From: Rhodopirellula sp.
GTDB taxonomy: Bacteria > Planctomycetota > Planctomycetia > Pirellulales > Pirellulaceae
Assembly (NCBI GenBank): GCA_002714565.1
Contig: PAXU01000015.1
Span: 20,668 to 28,068, forward strand
DNA length: 7,401 nt
Direction of reading: 5' to 3'
Below, in pieces: positions 1 through 6,891 of the stretch. The notes beneath the pieces are model-generated. The model worked only from the letters and a program-made list of their open reading frames with translations, ran no database searches and was not told the origin of the DNA. How positions within the stretch are numbered: the first letter of the stretch is position 1; each line of letters starts with the position of its first letter. The position numbers and the translations under genes were made by a program.

Positions 1-359
1 ATGTCATTCGGCACCAGTAAATATGCATGCACTCGCCGACCTTCGTCGTCTGTGTGATACGAAATCAGTGAACGCTTATAGTGTTTCCCTGGCTCGGTTT
101 TTATGACTTTAATGGCCAACGGCACTTTCTGCTCAGGCCTCGGGAGCTTTCCCATCACCGTTTGCATATGTGCCAAAATGTGGTGTCTGCGGTGTCGCCA
201 ATCATTTACACTTGAGATCTCAGTCTTGTTGCCGTCGTTATCAAGAAAGTAAGTCAGATCTAGATGTGAGTCGTATGCAGGCAGCTCCTGTGCTGACACT
301 GAAGGACTAATACACAAGGCGAATAGAAGGCCACAAAGCCAGGGAATGGGATGTTTCAC
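1..359 (-). CDS. secreted alpha/beta hydrolase, N-terminal part (partial, runs off left edge)
   Basis: An open frame on the minus strand has no stop from 422 down to base 1, so the 3' end lies outside the window. Starting at GTG 359 gives 119 codons. The protein opens with a good type I signal peptide: a basic K2-H3, a hydrophobic core around residues 5-17 and a likely cut after V-S-A at residues 21-23, so the product should be exported. The mature part has a W-x-x-R-R...H-M-x-x-V-M-G-x-L-P stretch and ends at H-A-Y-L-L-V-P, just where the alpha/beta hydrolase core should begin. This pattern matches the N-terminal region of planctomycete acetyl-xylan-esterase or dienelactone-hydrolase-like enzymes. 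The nucleophile elbow and catalytic triad are not in view, so the substrate cannot be judged. In-frame alternative starts are ATG 422 and GTG 371; both would put extra residues before the signal peptide, so GTG 359 is preferred. None has a clear ribosome binding site. The gene is divergent from the DUF1501 gene to its right. Confidence 0.68.
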   Translation of the reverse strand, partial: MKHPIPWLCGLLFALCISPSVSAQELPAYDSHLDLTYFLDNDGNKTEISSVNDWRHRRHHILAHMQTVMGKLPRPEQKVPLAIKVIKTEPGKHYKRSLISYHTDDEGRRVHAYLLVPND

Positions 360-488
360 GGTCGAACTCACTATATCAGTCGTAGATTTACTGTTGCTAC
401 TATTGTACCGCCAGCTTGCCATACAAACTGACCAGAAACTTTGCTCTACAGACTTAATCGCAATGTCGATACAATAGATATCACAGCC

Positions 489-2681
489 ATGTCCCACCAA
501 GAATACAACCGCCGCGCTTTTATGAGTAATAGCCTCCAGCTTGGGCTATCTGGCACAGTATTAAGCGGACTGGGAACAATTCCGACAGGGCTAAGTGCTG
601 CCGCTGGGAATTCGTTTGGTCGCGCGCGCAGCGTCATTGTCATGTTTTCATGGGGCGGCATGAGCCATATCGATACTTTCGATATGAAGCCAAACGCTGG
701 TAGCGAAATACGCGGAGAGTTTAGCCGCATTTCAACAACCATCCCCGGATTAAAGGTTTGTGAACATCTCCCCAAGATGTCTCAAATGATGCACCATCTT
801 ACTTTGGTCCGTAGTGTACATCACAAGAGTGGCGATCACCGAAAGGCCGCATACTGGAATCTAACCGGTCATCCACCCGAAGACGTTGGCGCTGCGGTGG
901 CTCCACCAGTCCTTCCAAATCGCAAGGACTGGCCAAGTATTGGCGCGCAAGTAGCGGTCGCCATGAAGCACGATACGCGGTATTCCAAACGATCAAAGGT
1001 GACGCGGTTAAACCCTGAAGCTCTCTCAGATAAAGCCCCTGACTTAAAGATCAACTGGGACAACCTAACGGTTCACTCCTCAGCTTTACTCAGCACGGAA
1101 GTACTCGGCCCCGGGCACTTTTCAGCTGGTAGCTTCGATAATCAGGACGGCCATACCAATGATGGTACGGTGGAGTTGATTGGTATGTTTTCACAGGCTT
1201 ATGCGGGTGACACGCTGATCACCCGTGATCAGGACGGTCCAACTGCTGACTTTTCAGAATACGTATCCGGCGACGGCACGGCTGGTGACTGGGGATCCGA
1301 CACGCACGGTCGCGGTGGCAACTTATGGTTAATTGGCGACGGCGAACCGAACAAGCCTGGTAAGGGATTTGGCTGCCATGCTAACAAGTTCATCACCTTT
1401 GATCTGAAGAAGGTGCGCGAAGAACATTTCGCGAAAAGCGACAAGCCCTTCGTTGTAACGATGAAAGTTGGCATTTGCGGAAATCCAGGTGTGCATCCGA
1501 CCGCCAAAGGAATGGGCGGAGTTTGGCTTGACGGAAAAGAGGCTCTTGTAAGCCGAGTACTACAGCGAGACCAAAAATCACAACTACTCGAAGTTCCCAT
1601 CGAAGCTGATGCGCGACATCTGACATTAGCGATGTTGAATGGAGATTCGTCGACATTCTTTGATGACATTGTCTTGGCAGATGTGACACTACACGAAGTG
1701 TCAGGCGAACTGCCGGAACTGCCAAAACGTCCGGAAGAAGTTGAAGTCGAAAGTGTAGCAGTAAACGACTCGCTAGCCGCCAATTTACCTCGATGCCTGA
1801 GTGTTCCATATCCATTGGCGGACAGAGGATTACTCAATGGACAGTACGGTGGCTTCCTGGGATTAGAATACGATCCGGTATTTGTACATCCAGGTGAAGG
1901 GCAACCCTTTAAAGGGGTCTCGGCAACGTCCGGCAGTGTCGATTTGGCACCCAAAGGTGTGTCGCGGCGTCGCATGGCCAAGCGATCGCAACTACTCGAT
2001 GGAATCAATAGGCAGTTTCCGTGGGAACACATCGACGATCCTACCGGAAAAGCCAAGGCCACTCAGGATCAGGCATTAAACATGCTGCTTTCACCTGACG
2101 TGCAATTGGCGTTTGACTTAAAGCGTGAGCCCAAGGCGACCCGTGATCTTTACGGTGACCACCTGGGCGGTAAAAGCGCTTTACTTGCCAGACGCCTTAC
2201 AGATGCAGGAGTTCCACTTGTTACAGTCAACGTCAGTGCTGGAGATCTGAATTCCGGATCAGGAGATCACTGGGATACACATGGCGATAACTTCAATCGG
2301 CTAAAGCGTGACTTATTACCGCCTTGGGATCACGCTGGCGCTTCTTTGCTACGCGATTTGGTAGACAGCGGACGAATCGAAGACACGCTTGTTGTATTCC
2401 TTACAGAATTCGGTCGCACGCCGACGATTAATACATCGTCCGGTCGTGATCACTTTCCGAATTGCTACAGCGTGCTGTTTGCCGGTGCGGGAATGCAGGG
2501 CGGATTGGTTTACGGCGAGTCTGACAAAACGGCATCTCGCCCAATATCTGGAGCGTGCACGCCAGAGGACATCCATGCAACGATCTTCCATGCGTTGGGA
2601 ATCCCGAGCGAATATCAAATCTATGACCAGGAAGATCGGCCACTGCTCATGTGCGACGGTACTCCACTACCAATCACATAA
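489..2681 (+). CDS. DUF1501 family protein with Tat signal and a large internal NPCBM-like insert
   Basis: A 730-residue protein. Residues 7-20 form a twin-arginine export signal (N-R-R-A-F-M, then a hydrophobic stretch), which fixes the start at ATG 489; a TTG start at 441 would only add 16 residues before it. The DUF1501 domain, related to the alkaline phosphatase/sulfatase fold, begins at S48-V-I-V-M-F and W55-G-G-M-S-H-I-D-T-F-D, and stops near W148-P-S-I-G-A-Q at about residue 160. It resumes near L433-P-R-C-L-S-V-P with G451-Q-Y-G-G-F-L-G, then W595-D-T-H-G, E640-F-G-R-T-P and G652-R-D-H-F-P. Ordinary family members are roughly 400-480 residues, so about 270 residues are extra. DUF1501 proteins are abundant and usually exported in planctomycetes, often next to DUF1549/PSD1 cytochrome genes, but none is adjacent here. 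Their biochemical function is not established. The gene stands alone on its strand, convergent with the next gene. No clear ribosome binding site precedes ATG 489. Confidence 0.9.
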   Translation: MSHQEYNRRAFMSNSLQLGLSGTVLSGLGTIPTGLSAAAGNSFGRARSVIVMFSWGGMSHIDTFDMKPNAGSEIRGEFSRISTTIPGLKVCEHLPKMSQMMHHLTLVRSVHHKSGDHRKAAYWNLTGHPPEDVGAAVAPPVLPNRKDWPSIGAQVAVAMKHDTRYSKRSKVTRLNPEALSDKAPDLKINWDNLTVHSSALLSTEVLGPGHFSAGSFDNQDGHTNDGTVELIGMFSQAYAGDTLITRDQDGPTADFSEYVSGDGTAGDWGSDTHGRGGNLWLIGDGEPNKPGKGFGCHANKFITFDLKKVREEHFAKSDKPFVVTMKVGICGNPGVHPTAKGMGGVWLDGKEALVSRVLQRDQKSQLLEVPIEADARHLTLAMLNGDSSTFFDDIVLADVTLHEVSGELPELPKRPEEVEVESVAVNDSLAANLPRCLSVPYPLADRGLLNGQYGGFLGLEYDPVFVHPGEGQPFKGVSATSGSVDLAPKGVSRRRMAKRSQLLDGINRQFPWEHIDDPTGKAKATQDQALNMLLSPDVQLAFDLKREPKATRDLYGDHLGGKSALLARRLTDAGVPLVTVNVSAGDLNSGSGDHWDTHGDNFNRLKRDLLPPWDHAGASLLRDLVDSGRIEDTLVVFLTEFGRTPTINTSSGRDHFPNCYSVLFAGAGMQGGLVYGESDKTASRPISGACTPEDIHATIFHALGIPSEYQIYDQEDRPLLMCDGTPLPIT
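969..1778 (+). other. insert domain within the DUF1501 protein; second half NPCBM/galactose-binding-like
   Basis: This covers about residues 161-430 of the DUF1501 protein and interrupts its domain between the P-S-I-G-A-Q and L-P-R-C-L-S-V-P blocks. Residues 297-402 read like an NPCBM-type beta-sandwich: H297-A-N-K-F-I-T-F-D-L near the start, V323-T-M-K-V-G-I, a glycine-rich loop, V345-W-L-D-G-K, V369-P-I-E-A, L378-T-L-A-M-L-N-G-D and F391-D-D-I-V-L-A-D-V-T-L. NPCBM domains occur beside glycan-acting catalytic domains and are thought to bind carbohydrate. Residues 161-296 are rich in D, G, N and T and match nothing I recognise. Residues 407-422 (P, E, K and V rich) look like a linker back to the host domain. 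The reading frame is continuous on both sides, so this is a fused domain and not a sequencing break. The domain name rests on pattern recall only. Confidence 0.5.
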
Positions 2682-2713
2682 CCGCTGGACACTAGCAACT
2701 CACAAGGCCTAAT

Positions 2714-3295
2714 TCAGTCCCAAGCGGGCCATTTGTACACCATGCCACCAGGATATTCCGACTTGAATTCCGACCACGTTATTTCGGTAAACTGCACATC
2801 CTCAAGTGGAATCGATTTGTCCGTCATTTGATATTCTTCACCAGACAATACCAATCTCAATTCGTTTCGAAACAGACCTGCCTGCGAGAGATCAAGACGC
2901 GGCGTATCGGCATCTCCCGTAAACACTCGAGAGACACCCGCTTCATTACAGTGAACAACCGATATCGCACTGCCATCGAGAGAACAGTTAACAACATGCT
3001 CACCTGCTCCGCTCATATGAAGCAATGGGAATCCATAAACCATTTCATTGACATGCAAAACGAGGACGCGGTCATCAGTCTTAAGATTTAGGTCGTCAAT
3101 GGTGCCAAATTCCGGATCGTCCAAGCCGGGCATATATGCAATAAATCCGGCTTCGTCCAGATCGTCGATGGATGCAGGCGCCGGTACCGAATGTGGGACT
3201 GGGGGTTCATCTTCAATTGTGAAGAAAATCGTCACAGCAATTGCGGCAACAGCAGCCAACGCAATCAGTAGTTTTTCTATAATGGTTCTTTTCAT
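2714..3295 (-). CDS. membrane-anchored DUF3179-like protein
   Basis: A 193-residue protein starting at ATG 3295. Residues 5-27 form one hydrophobic membrane anchor or uncleaved signal after M-K-R-T, followed by an acidic, proline-rich linker (28-45), so the main part should lie outside the cytoplasm. The globular part, about 74-190, resembles DUF3179: V77-L-V-L, Y87-G-F-P-L, H100-V-V-N, V113-V-H-C, then R123-V-F-T-G, and near the end I162-T-W-S-E-F-K-S-E-Y-P. In typical DUF3179 proteins the middle motif is a C-P-L-C type pair; here only C116 remains, with N117-E-A-G after it, and the domain is shorter than usual. It may be a divergent or reduced member. Its function is unknown. It converges on the DUF1501 gene with 32 bases between stops and no evident terminator, and diverges from the sulfatase gene. 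The family call is from motif order only. Confidence 0.62.
   Translation of the reverse strand: MKRTIIEKLLIALAAVAAIAVTIFFTIEDEPPVPHSVPAPASIDDLDEAGFIAYMPGLDDPEFGTIDDLNLKTDDRVLVLHVNEMVYGFPLLHMSGAGEHVVNCSLDGSAISVVHCNEAGVSRVFTGDADTPRLDLSQAGLFRNELRLVLSGEEYQMTDKSIPLEDVQFTEITWSEFKSEYPGGMVYKWPAWD
3278..3283 (+). promoter_or_regulatory. possible -10 element for the sulfatase operon
   Basis: A perfect TATAAT lies inside the 5' end of the opposing DUF3179-like gene, 54 bases before ATG 3338. The sequence 17-18 bases upstream (around 3254-3260) does not look like a -35 box, so this is only a weak promoter candidate. If real, transcription would start near 3290 and give a leader of about 48 bases before the preferred sulfatase start, which fits that start better than ATG 3296. 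Confidence 0.25.
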
Positions 3296-3337
3296 ATGGC
3301 TCTAACTAAGAGTTGCCCTGGGTTTTCCTCGAATTTA

Positions 3338-4759
3338 ATGTATCAGACAAAAGCGATAATTTGGCTTGTTATTATTACCCTTCTAGCAGGGTGCTGCGCT
3401 ACCAACTTGCATGCCGCCAATGCAACCAAACCAAATATCGTATTCATTATGATCGATGATCTTGGTTGGAGCGACTTAGCCGTACAAGGAAATCCACTGG
3501 TTGATACTCCACGTATCGACCAATTTGCACGGCAAGGGATGAGATTTACGAATGCATATGCGGCAGCGCCGGTATGTTCACCGACACGTGCGGCCGTGTT
3601 AACAGGTCTGGCACCCGCACGCCTTCACATCACTAACCATATCCCTGATCAACCACGATTCACTCCCAAAGATGCCGAATTACTACCTGCACCGATGGTC
3701 GAAGCTCTTGATCCCAGTTATACCACCGTCGCTGAAATACTCGGTGATAACGGCTACGCAACCGGCTTCTTTGGAAAATGGCATGTTTCCGGGAAGACCA
3801 TCGGACGTGAGGGATTGGGCGAAGCGCAGTATTATCCTGAAAACCATGGGTTCGACATCAACATTGGTGGATGCTGTTACGGAGGTCCTCCCACATTTTT
3901 TGATCCCTATCGTATTCACAGCCTTCCGTCACGGAAAGAAGGGGAGTACCTACCTTTTCGCTTGGTAGACGAAGTCAACAACTTTATAACAATAAATAAA
4001 GACAACCCATTTTTTGTCATGCTTTGGCCATACACGGTCCATTGGCCGATGGAAGCACCAGCCCCACTTATTGAAAAATATAAAGATCGTACCGGCCCGG
4101 GACTTAATGACACACGTTATGGCGCCATGATCGAAGCCATGGACGATGCTATGGGACGATTGCTGGATCACTTGGATTCGCTTGACCTGAGTGACGACAC
4201 ACTGATCGTATTCACGTCTGACAACGGTGGTTTCGCCGGAGTTGCGGACAACCGTCCTTTGCGAGCAGCAAAGGGCCATCTTTACGAAGGTGGGATCCGT
4301 GTCCCATTATTTATCAAGTGGCCGGGACACATAACCGCTGGATCTGTGAGCGATGAGAACGTCATCAGTATGGACTTCTTTCCCACACTGCTTGATGCTG
4401 CCGGAATCCGCCACCGACGGTCAGTACTTGACGGGGTAAGCCTATTGCGACATGTTACGAGAGGTCAGCCACTGCGACGGGACGCGATTTACTTTCATTA
4501 CCCCAATTACGCATGGCATAGCGGCAATCGTCTCGGAGGTGCTGTGCGCAGCGGAAATTACAAATTAATCAAGCGGTATGCAGACGATTCACTGGAGCTA
4601 TACAACCTGAAAGATGATTTAAGTGAATCAACGAATCTGGCAATGGAACAACCGGCAATCACAGCAAACTTATCAAAGAAATTGAACCGATGGCTTACCG
4701 CGACAGACGCAAATATGCCGATCCATCCATCAACCCAACAAGGCTCCTCTGAGGAATAA
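3338..4759 (+). CDS. exported type I (formylglycine) sulfatase, likely lipoprotein
   Basis: A 473-residue arylsulfatase-type enzyme that hydrolyses sulfate esters. The family signature C80-S-P-T-R marks the cysteine that is converted to the catalytic formylglycine by a maturase. Other active-site blocks are all present: metal-binding D40-D41, G146-K-W-H, H235 in T-V-H-W-P, S294-D-N-G-G and K312-G-H in the A-A-K-G-H-L-Y-E-G-G-I-R-V-P block; the C-terminal subdomain ends with Y408-K-L-I and L421-Y-N-L-K-D-D. ATG 3338 is preferred because it starts directly before a signal peptide with a lipobox, L16-A-G-C19. An in-frame ATG at 3296 would add 14 residues in front. If C19 is not lipidated, cleavage after H25-A-A-N-A is also possible. 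In planctomycetes such enzymes usually act on sulfated glycans, but the substrate cannot be read from this sequence. It is the first gene of an apparent operon, five bases before the next start codon. Confidence 0.95.
   Translation: MYQTKAIIWLVIITLLAGCCATNLHAANATKPNIVFIMIDDLGWSDLAVQGNPLVDTPRIDQFARQGMRFTNAYAAAPVCSPTRAAVLTGLAPARLHITNHIPDQPRFTPKDAELLPAPMVEALDPSYTTVAEILGDNGYATGFFGKWHVSGKTIGREGLGEAQYYPENHGFDINIGGCCYGGPPTFFDPYRIHSLPSRKEGEYLPFRLVDEVNNFITINKDNPFFVMLWPYTVHWPMEAPAPLIEKYKDRTGPGLNDTRYGAMIEAMDDAMGRLLDHLDSLDLSDDTLIVFTSDNGGFAGVADNRPLRAAKGHLYEGGIRVPLFIKWPGHITAGSVSDENVISMDFFPTLLDAAGIRHRRSVLDGVSLLRHVTRGQPLRRDAIYFHYPNYAWHSGNRLGGAVRSGNYKLIKRYADDSLELYNLKDDLSESTNLAMEQPAITANLSKKLNRWLTATDANMPIHPSTQQGSSEE
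4751..4756 (+). promoter_or_regulatory. ribosome binding site of the PAL-like gene
   Basis: GAGGAA sits at the very end of the sulfatase coding region, eight bases before ATG 4765. It is the only good Shine-Dalgarno-like site seen before a gene in this window. Its overlap with the upstream gene suggests coupled translation of the two genes. Confidence 0.5.
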
Positions 4760-4764
4760 GCATC

Positions 4765-5748
4765 ATGACTAACATCGTCGGAAACGAACAATTCAGCTAT
4801 CACGCGGACGCGAATTGGGCACAGTTCCCTGAGGGGTATTACTGTCAGGAAGTTGTCGGCACGGCCATAAACAGCCAAAACGTAGTTTACGTATTCAACC
4901 GGGGCGAAATCCCGGTAATGACATTCGCTTCAGATGGAACACTGATCGACCAATGGACCGATTTGAGCATACAGCGAGCACACGGTATTTCCATACTTCA
5001 CGATGATACCGTCGTGCTGACAGACGACGTTGGTCATCAAGTTAGTCTTTATACTCCAAACGGAGAATTAATCCGTCATCTTAGCGATGGTGCGGCAAGC
5101 GACACCGGTGTTGAGAACATGGACTACCGGACGATTCAACATGGCGGCCCGCCGTTTAATTATCCAACAAACGTAGTTGAAACCGAGTCCGGCGATCTAT
5201 TTATTGTCGACGGATATGGAAACGCGCGTGTACATCACTTTGATGCCGACTATCAGCATGTCAAAAGCTGGGGCGAACCCGGGGCAGCGCCAGGTGAATT
5301 CAATGTACCCCATGGCATTGATATCGATGGAAACGGCGTCCTCTACATATGCGACCGTGAGAACACTCGCATCCAAAGATATTCACAAACAGGCGAACTA
5401 ATTGACATCTGGACTGACACGATTCGACCTGCACAGATCTTCATTCACGACAACCATGCTTACGTTTCTGAGCTAGGTTACAAAACAGGCATGTTCGCTG
5501 GTGACACACCGCCAGCAGGTGTAACTACAGGTGGCCGTTGCAGCATTTATGATCTCGACGGCAACGTCGTTTGCCGTTGGGGCGGAGGCGAAGACCCATG
5601 TGCACCGGGAGATTTCTACGCACCACATGACATTACCGTCGACCGCGATGGCAATATCTACTACGCCGAAGTGGTTTGGTCCGCCGGCGGACGGCACGAA
5701 GAAGTCATGAAGCCTTATCACACCTTACAAAAATTCACTCGCGTCTAA
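4765..5748 (+). CDS. NHL-repeat beta-propeller protein similar to peptidyl-alpha-hydroxyglycine alpha-amidating lyase (PAL)
   Basis: A 327-residue protein without signal peptide or membrane segment, so probably cytoplasmic. NHL-type blades can be traced at about 34-64, 72-104, 131-170, 179-215, 222-275 (divergent) and 284-325, forming a six-bladed propeller. The similarity to animal PAL is strong: V149-D-G-Y-G-N-A-R, then W169-G, G177-E-F-N-V-P-H-G and D197-R-E-N-T-R-I-Q. Residues that I recall as catalytic or zinc-binding in rat PAL have counterparts: R46 (N-R-G), H73 (A-H-G-I), Y151, H183, R198 and H288 (P-H-D-I). The methionine ligand of PAL is replaced by A286. PAL splits peptidyl-alpha-hydroxyglycine into a peptide amide and glyoxylate. 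Many bacterial NHL proteins of this kind are uncharacterised, so the lyase activity and substrate here are inference. The gene starts five bases after the sulfatase stop and is followed by a dehydrogenase gene on the same strand. Confidence 0.85.
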   Translation: MTNIVGNEQFSYHADANWAQFPEGYYCQEVVGTAINSQNVVYVFNRGEIPVMTFASDGTLIDQWTDLSIQRAHGISILHDDTVVLTDDVGHQVSLYTPNGELIRHLSDGAASDTGVENMDYRTIQHGGPPFNYPTNVVETESGDLFIVDGYGNARVHHFDADYQHVKSWGEPGAAPGEFNVPHGIDIDGNGVLYICDRENTRIQRYSQTGELIDIWTDTIRPAQIFIHDNHAYVSELGYKTGMFAGDTPPAGVTTGGRCSIYDLDGNVVCRWGGGEDPCAPGDFYAPHDITVDRDGNIYYAEVVWSAGGRHEEVMKPYHTLQKFTRV

Positions 5749-5808
5749 GCGACCACAAACCATTCCAAGCAGTACATCTAGACGATTACATTTACAGAGA
5801 ATATCTCC

Positions 5809-6885
5809 ATGACAAGCCAAGTTTTTCCAGCTGACCAACTAACCGATCTCACCGCCACCATTTTCAAAGCCGTTGGTTGTAATGACAACGAAGCCGACGT
5901 AATTGCAAAACGATTAGTAAACGCAAACCTCTCAGGCCACGACTCGCACGGAATCATCCGGATTGCCAAGTATGTAGACTGGATCGAGCAGGGCGGTGCC
6001 GTCATCAATCAGGAAATCGACGTTCTTACCGACAACGGCAGCGTTGTCGTTGTCGATGGAAAATGGGGCATGGGACAGTCCATTGGTGAACAGACGATGA
6101 ACCTGGCCATCGAGCGTGCACGTGAGCACGGCGTGGCCGTGGTTGCACTTCGAAACAGCGGTCATCTGGGCCGGATTGGCGACTGGCCGGAGATGGCCGT
6201 AAAAGCCGGCATGTTGTCCGTTCACTTTGTAAACACCAGTGGAATGGGAAATCTCGTAGCACCCTGGGGTGGCAAAGAACGTCGGTTATCAGCCAACCCA
6301 TTTGCTGCCGGTGTTCCAGTAAAAGACGGCCCGCCTCTTATTTTGGACATGTCGGCGTGTACTGTTGCTGAAGGTAAGATCCGAGTCGCCATGCACGCTG
6401 GAAAACAGGTGCCTGAGAACTGCCTGATCGATTCAGACGGCAATCCCACTACGGATCCAGTGACTTTTTACGGAGACCCTGAAAACGGTGTAAAGCCTGG
6501 TAGCATCCTACCGATCGCAGGGCACAAGGGATATGCGTTAAGCATTATCATCGAAATGATGGCAGGAGCACTAACAGGCGGCTCCTGCACCAACCCTGAC
6601 AAAGCGGATCGTCTTGCCAACGGAATGCTGACGATTGTAATGGACCGCTCAGCATTCATGAGCGAAGACGAGTTCTACGATGAAGTCTCGCGATACGTTG
6701 ACTATGTAAAGAGCAGCGCACCAATTCGTGAAGGTGCTGAGATTATTGTCCCTGGGGAATTCGAAGCACGCACACGTGATGAGCGTAATGCTAACGGCAT
6801 TGAACTGGCAGCGACCACCATGCTGCAGATTAACGAGGTTTGCCAGCGGTACAATCTAGATGTGCCGTTTACCGTTGAAGGTTAA
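5809..6885 (+). CDS. Ldh2/MDH2 family NAD(P)-dependent oxidoreductase (ureidoglycolate/malate/lactate dehydrogenase type)
   Basis: A 358-residue protein, full length for a family that interconverts 2-hydroxy acids and 2-oxo acids with NAD(P)H. Members include malate, sulfolactate and ureidoglycolate dehydrogenases, diketogulonate reductase and cyclic imine reductases. Family motifs seen: S42-G-H-D-S-H-G, whose H47 matches the catalytic histidine; N116-S-G-H119-L-G-R; P152-W-G-G with A162-N-P-F-A, a cofactor-binding block; D180-M-S-A-C-T-V-A-E-G-K; G238-H-K-G-Y-A-L and M251-A-G-A-L-T-G; and a late P-G-E-x-E block. There is no signal peptide, so it should be cytoplasmic. The motifs do not decide the substrate. 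It lies 60 bases after the PAL-like gene with no terminator visible between them, so co-transcription is likely. ATG 5809 has only a weak purine stretch (AGAGAA) before it. The stop is six bases from the stop of the opposing DUF1501 gene. Confidence 0.92.
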   Translation: MTSQVFPADQLTDLTATIFKAVGCNDNEADVIAKRLVNANLSGHDSHGIIRIAKYVDWIEQGGAVINQEIDVLTDNGSVVVVDGKWGMGQSIGEQTMNLAIERAREHGVAVVALRNSGHLGRIGDWPEMAVKAGMLSVHFVNTSGMGNLVAPWGGKERRLSANPFAAGVPVKDGPPLILDMSACTVAEGKIRVAMHAGKQVPENCLIDSDGNPTTDPVTFYGDPENGVKPGSILPIAGHKGYALSIIIEMMAGALTGGSCTNPDKADRLANGMLTIVMDRSAFMSEDEFYDEVSRYVDYVKSSAPIREGAEIIVPGEFEARTRDERNANGIELAATTMLQINEVCQRYNLDVPFTVEG

Positions 6886-6891
6886 TCGAAC

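Noticed and set aside
470..475. TACAAT as a -10 box for the DUF1501 gene
   Set aside because: It lies only 13 bases before the start codon and the nearest -35-like sequence (TTGCTC at 441) is 23 bases away, too far for a normal promoter.
441..488. TTG start that would extend the DUF1501 protein by 16 residues
   Set aside because: The added residues precede a Tat signal that should be at the N-terminus; ATG 489 places the twin arginines at residues 8-9.
1229..2062. 277-codon open frame on the minus strand inside the DUF1501 gene
   Set aside because: It is antisense to a clearly conserved coding region, has a serine/proline-rich low-quality composition and shows no domain, so it is a shadow frame.
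2682..2713. Possible bidirectional terminator between the convergent DUF1501 and DUF3179-like genes
   Set aside because: No stable inverted repeat and no T-run on either strand could be found in the 32 bases.
5794..5806. Short inverted repeat (GAGA-ATA-TCTC) just before the Ldh2-type start codon
   Set aside because: Four-base arms are expected by chance and too weak to call a hairpin or operator.
5932..6301. Overlapping minus-strand open frames inside the Ldh2-type gene
   Set aside because: They lie opposite the conserved motifs of the dehydrogenase, and their translations show no recognisable domain or signal.
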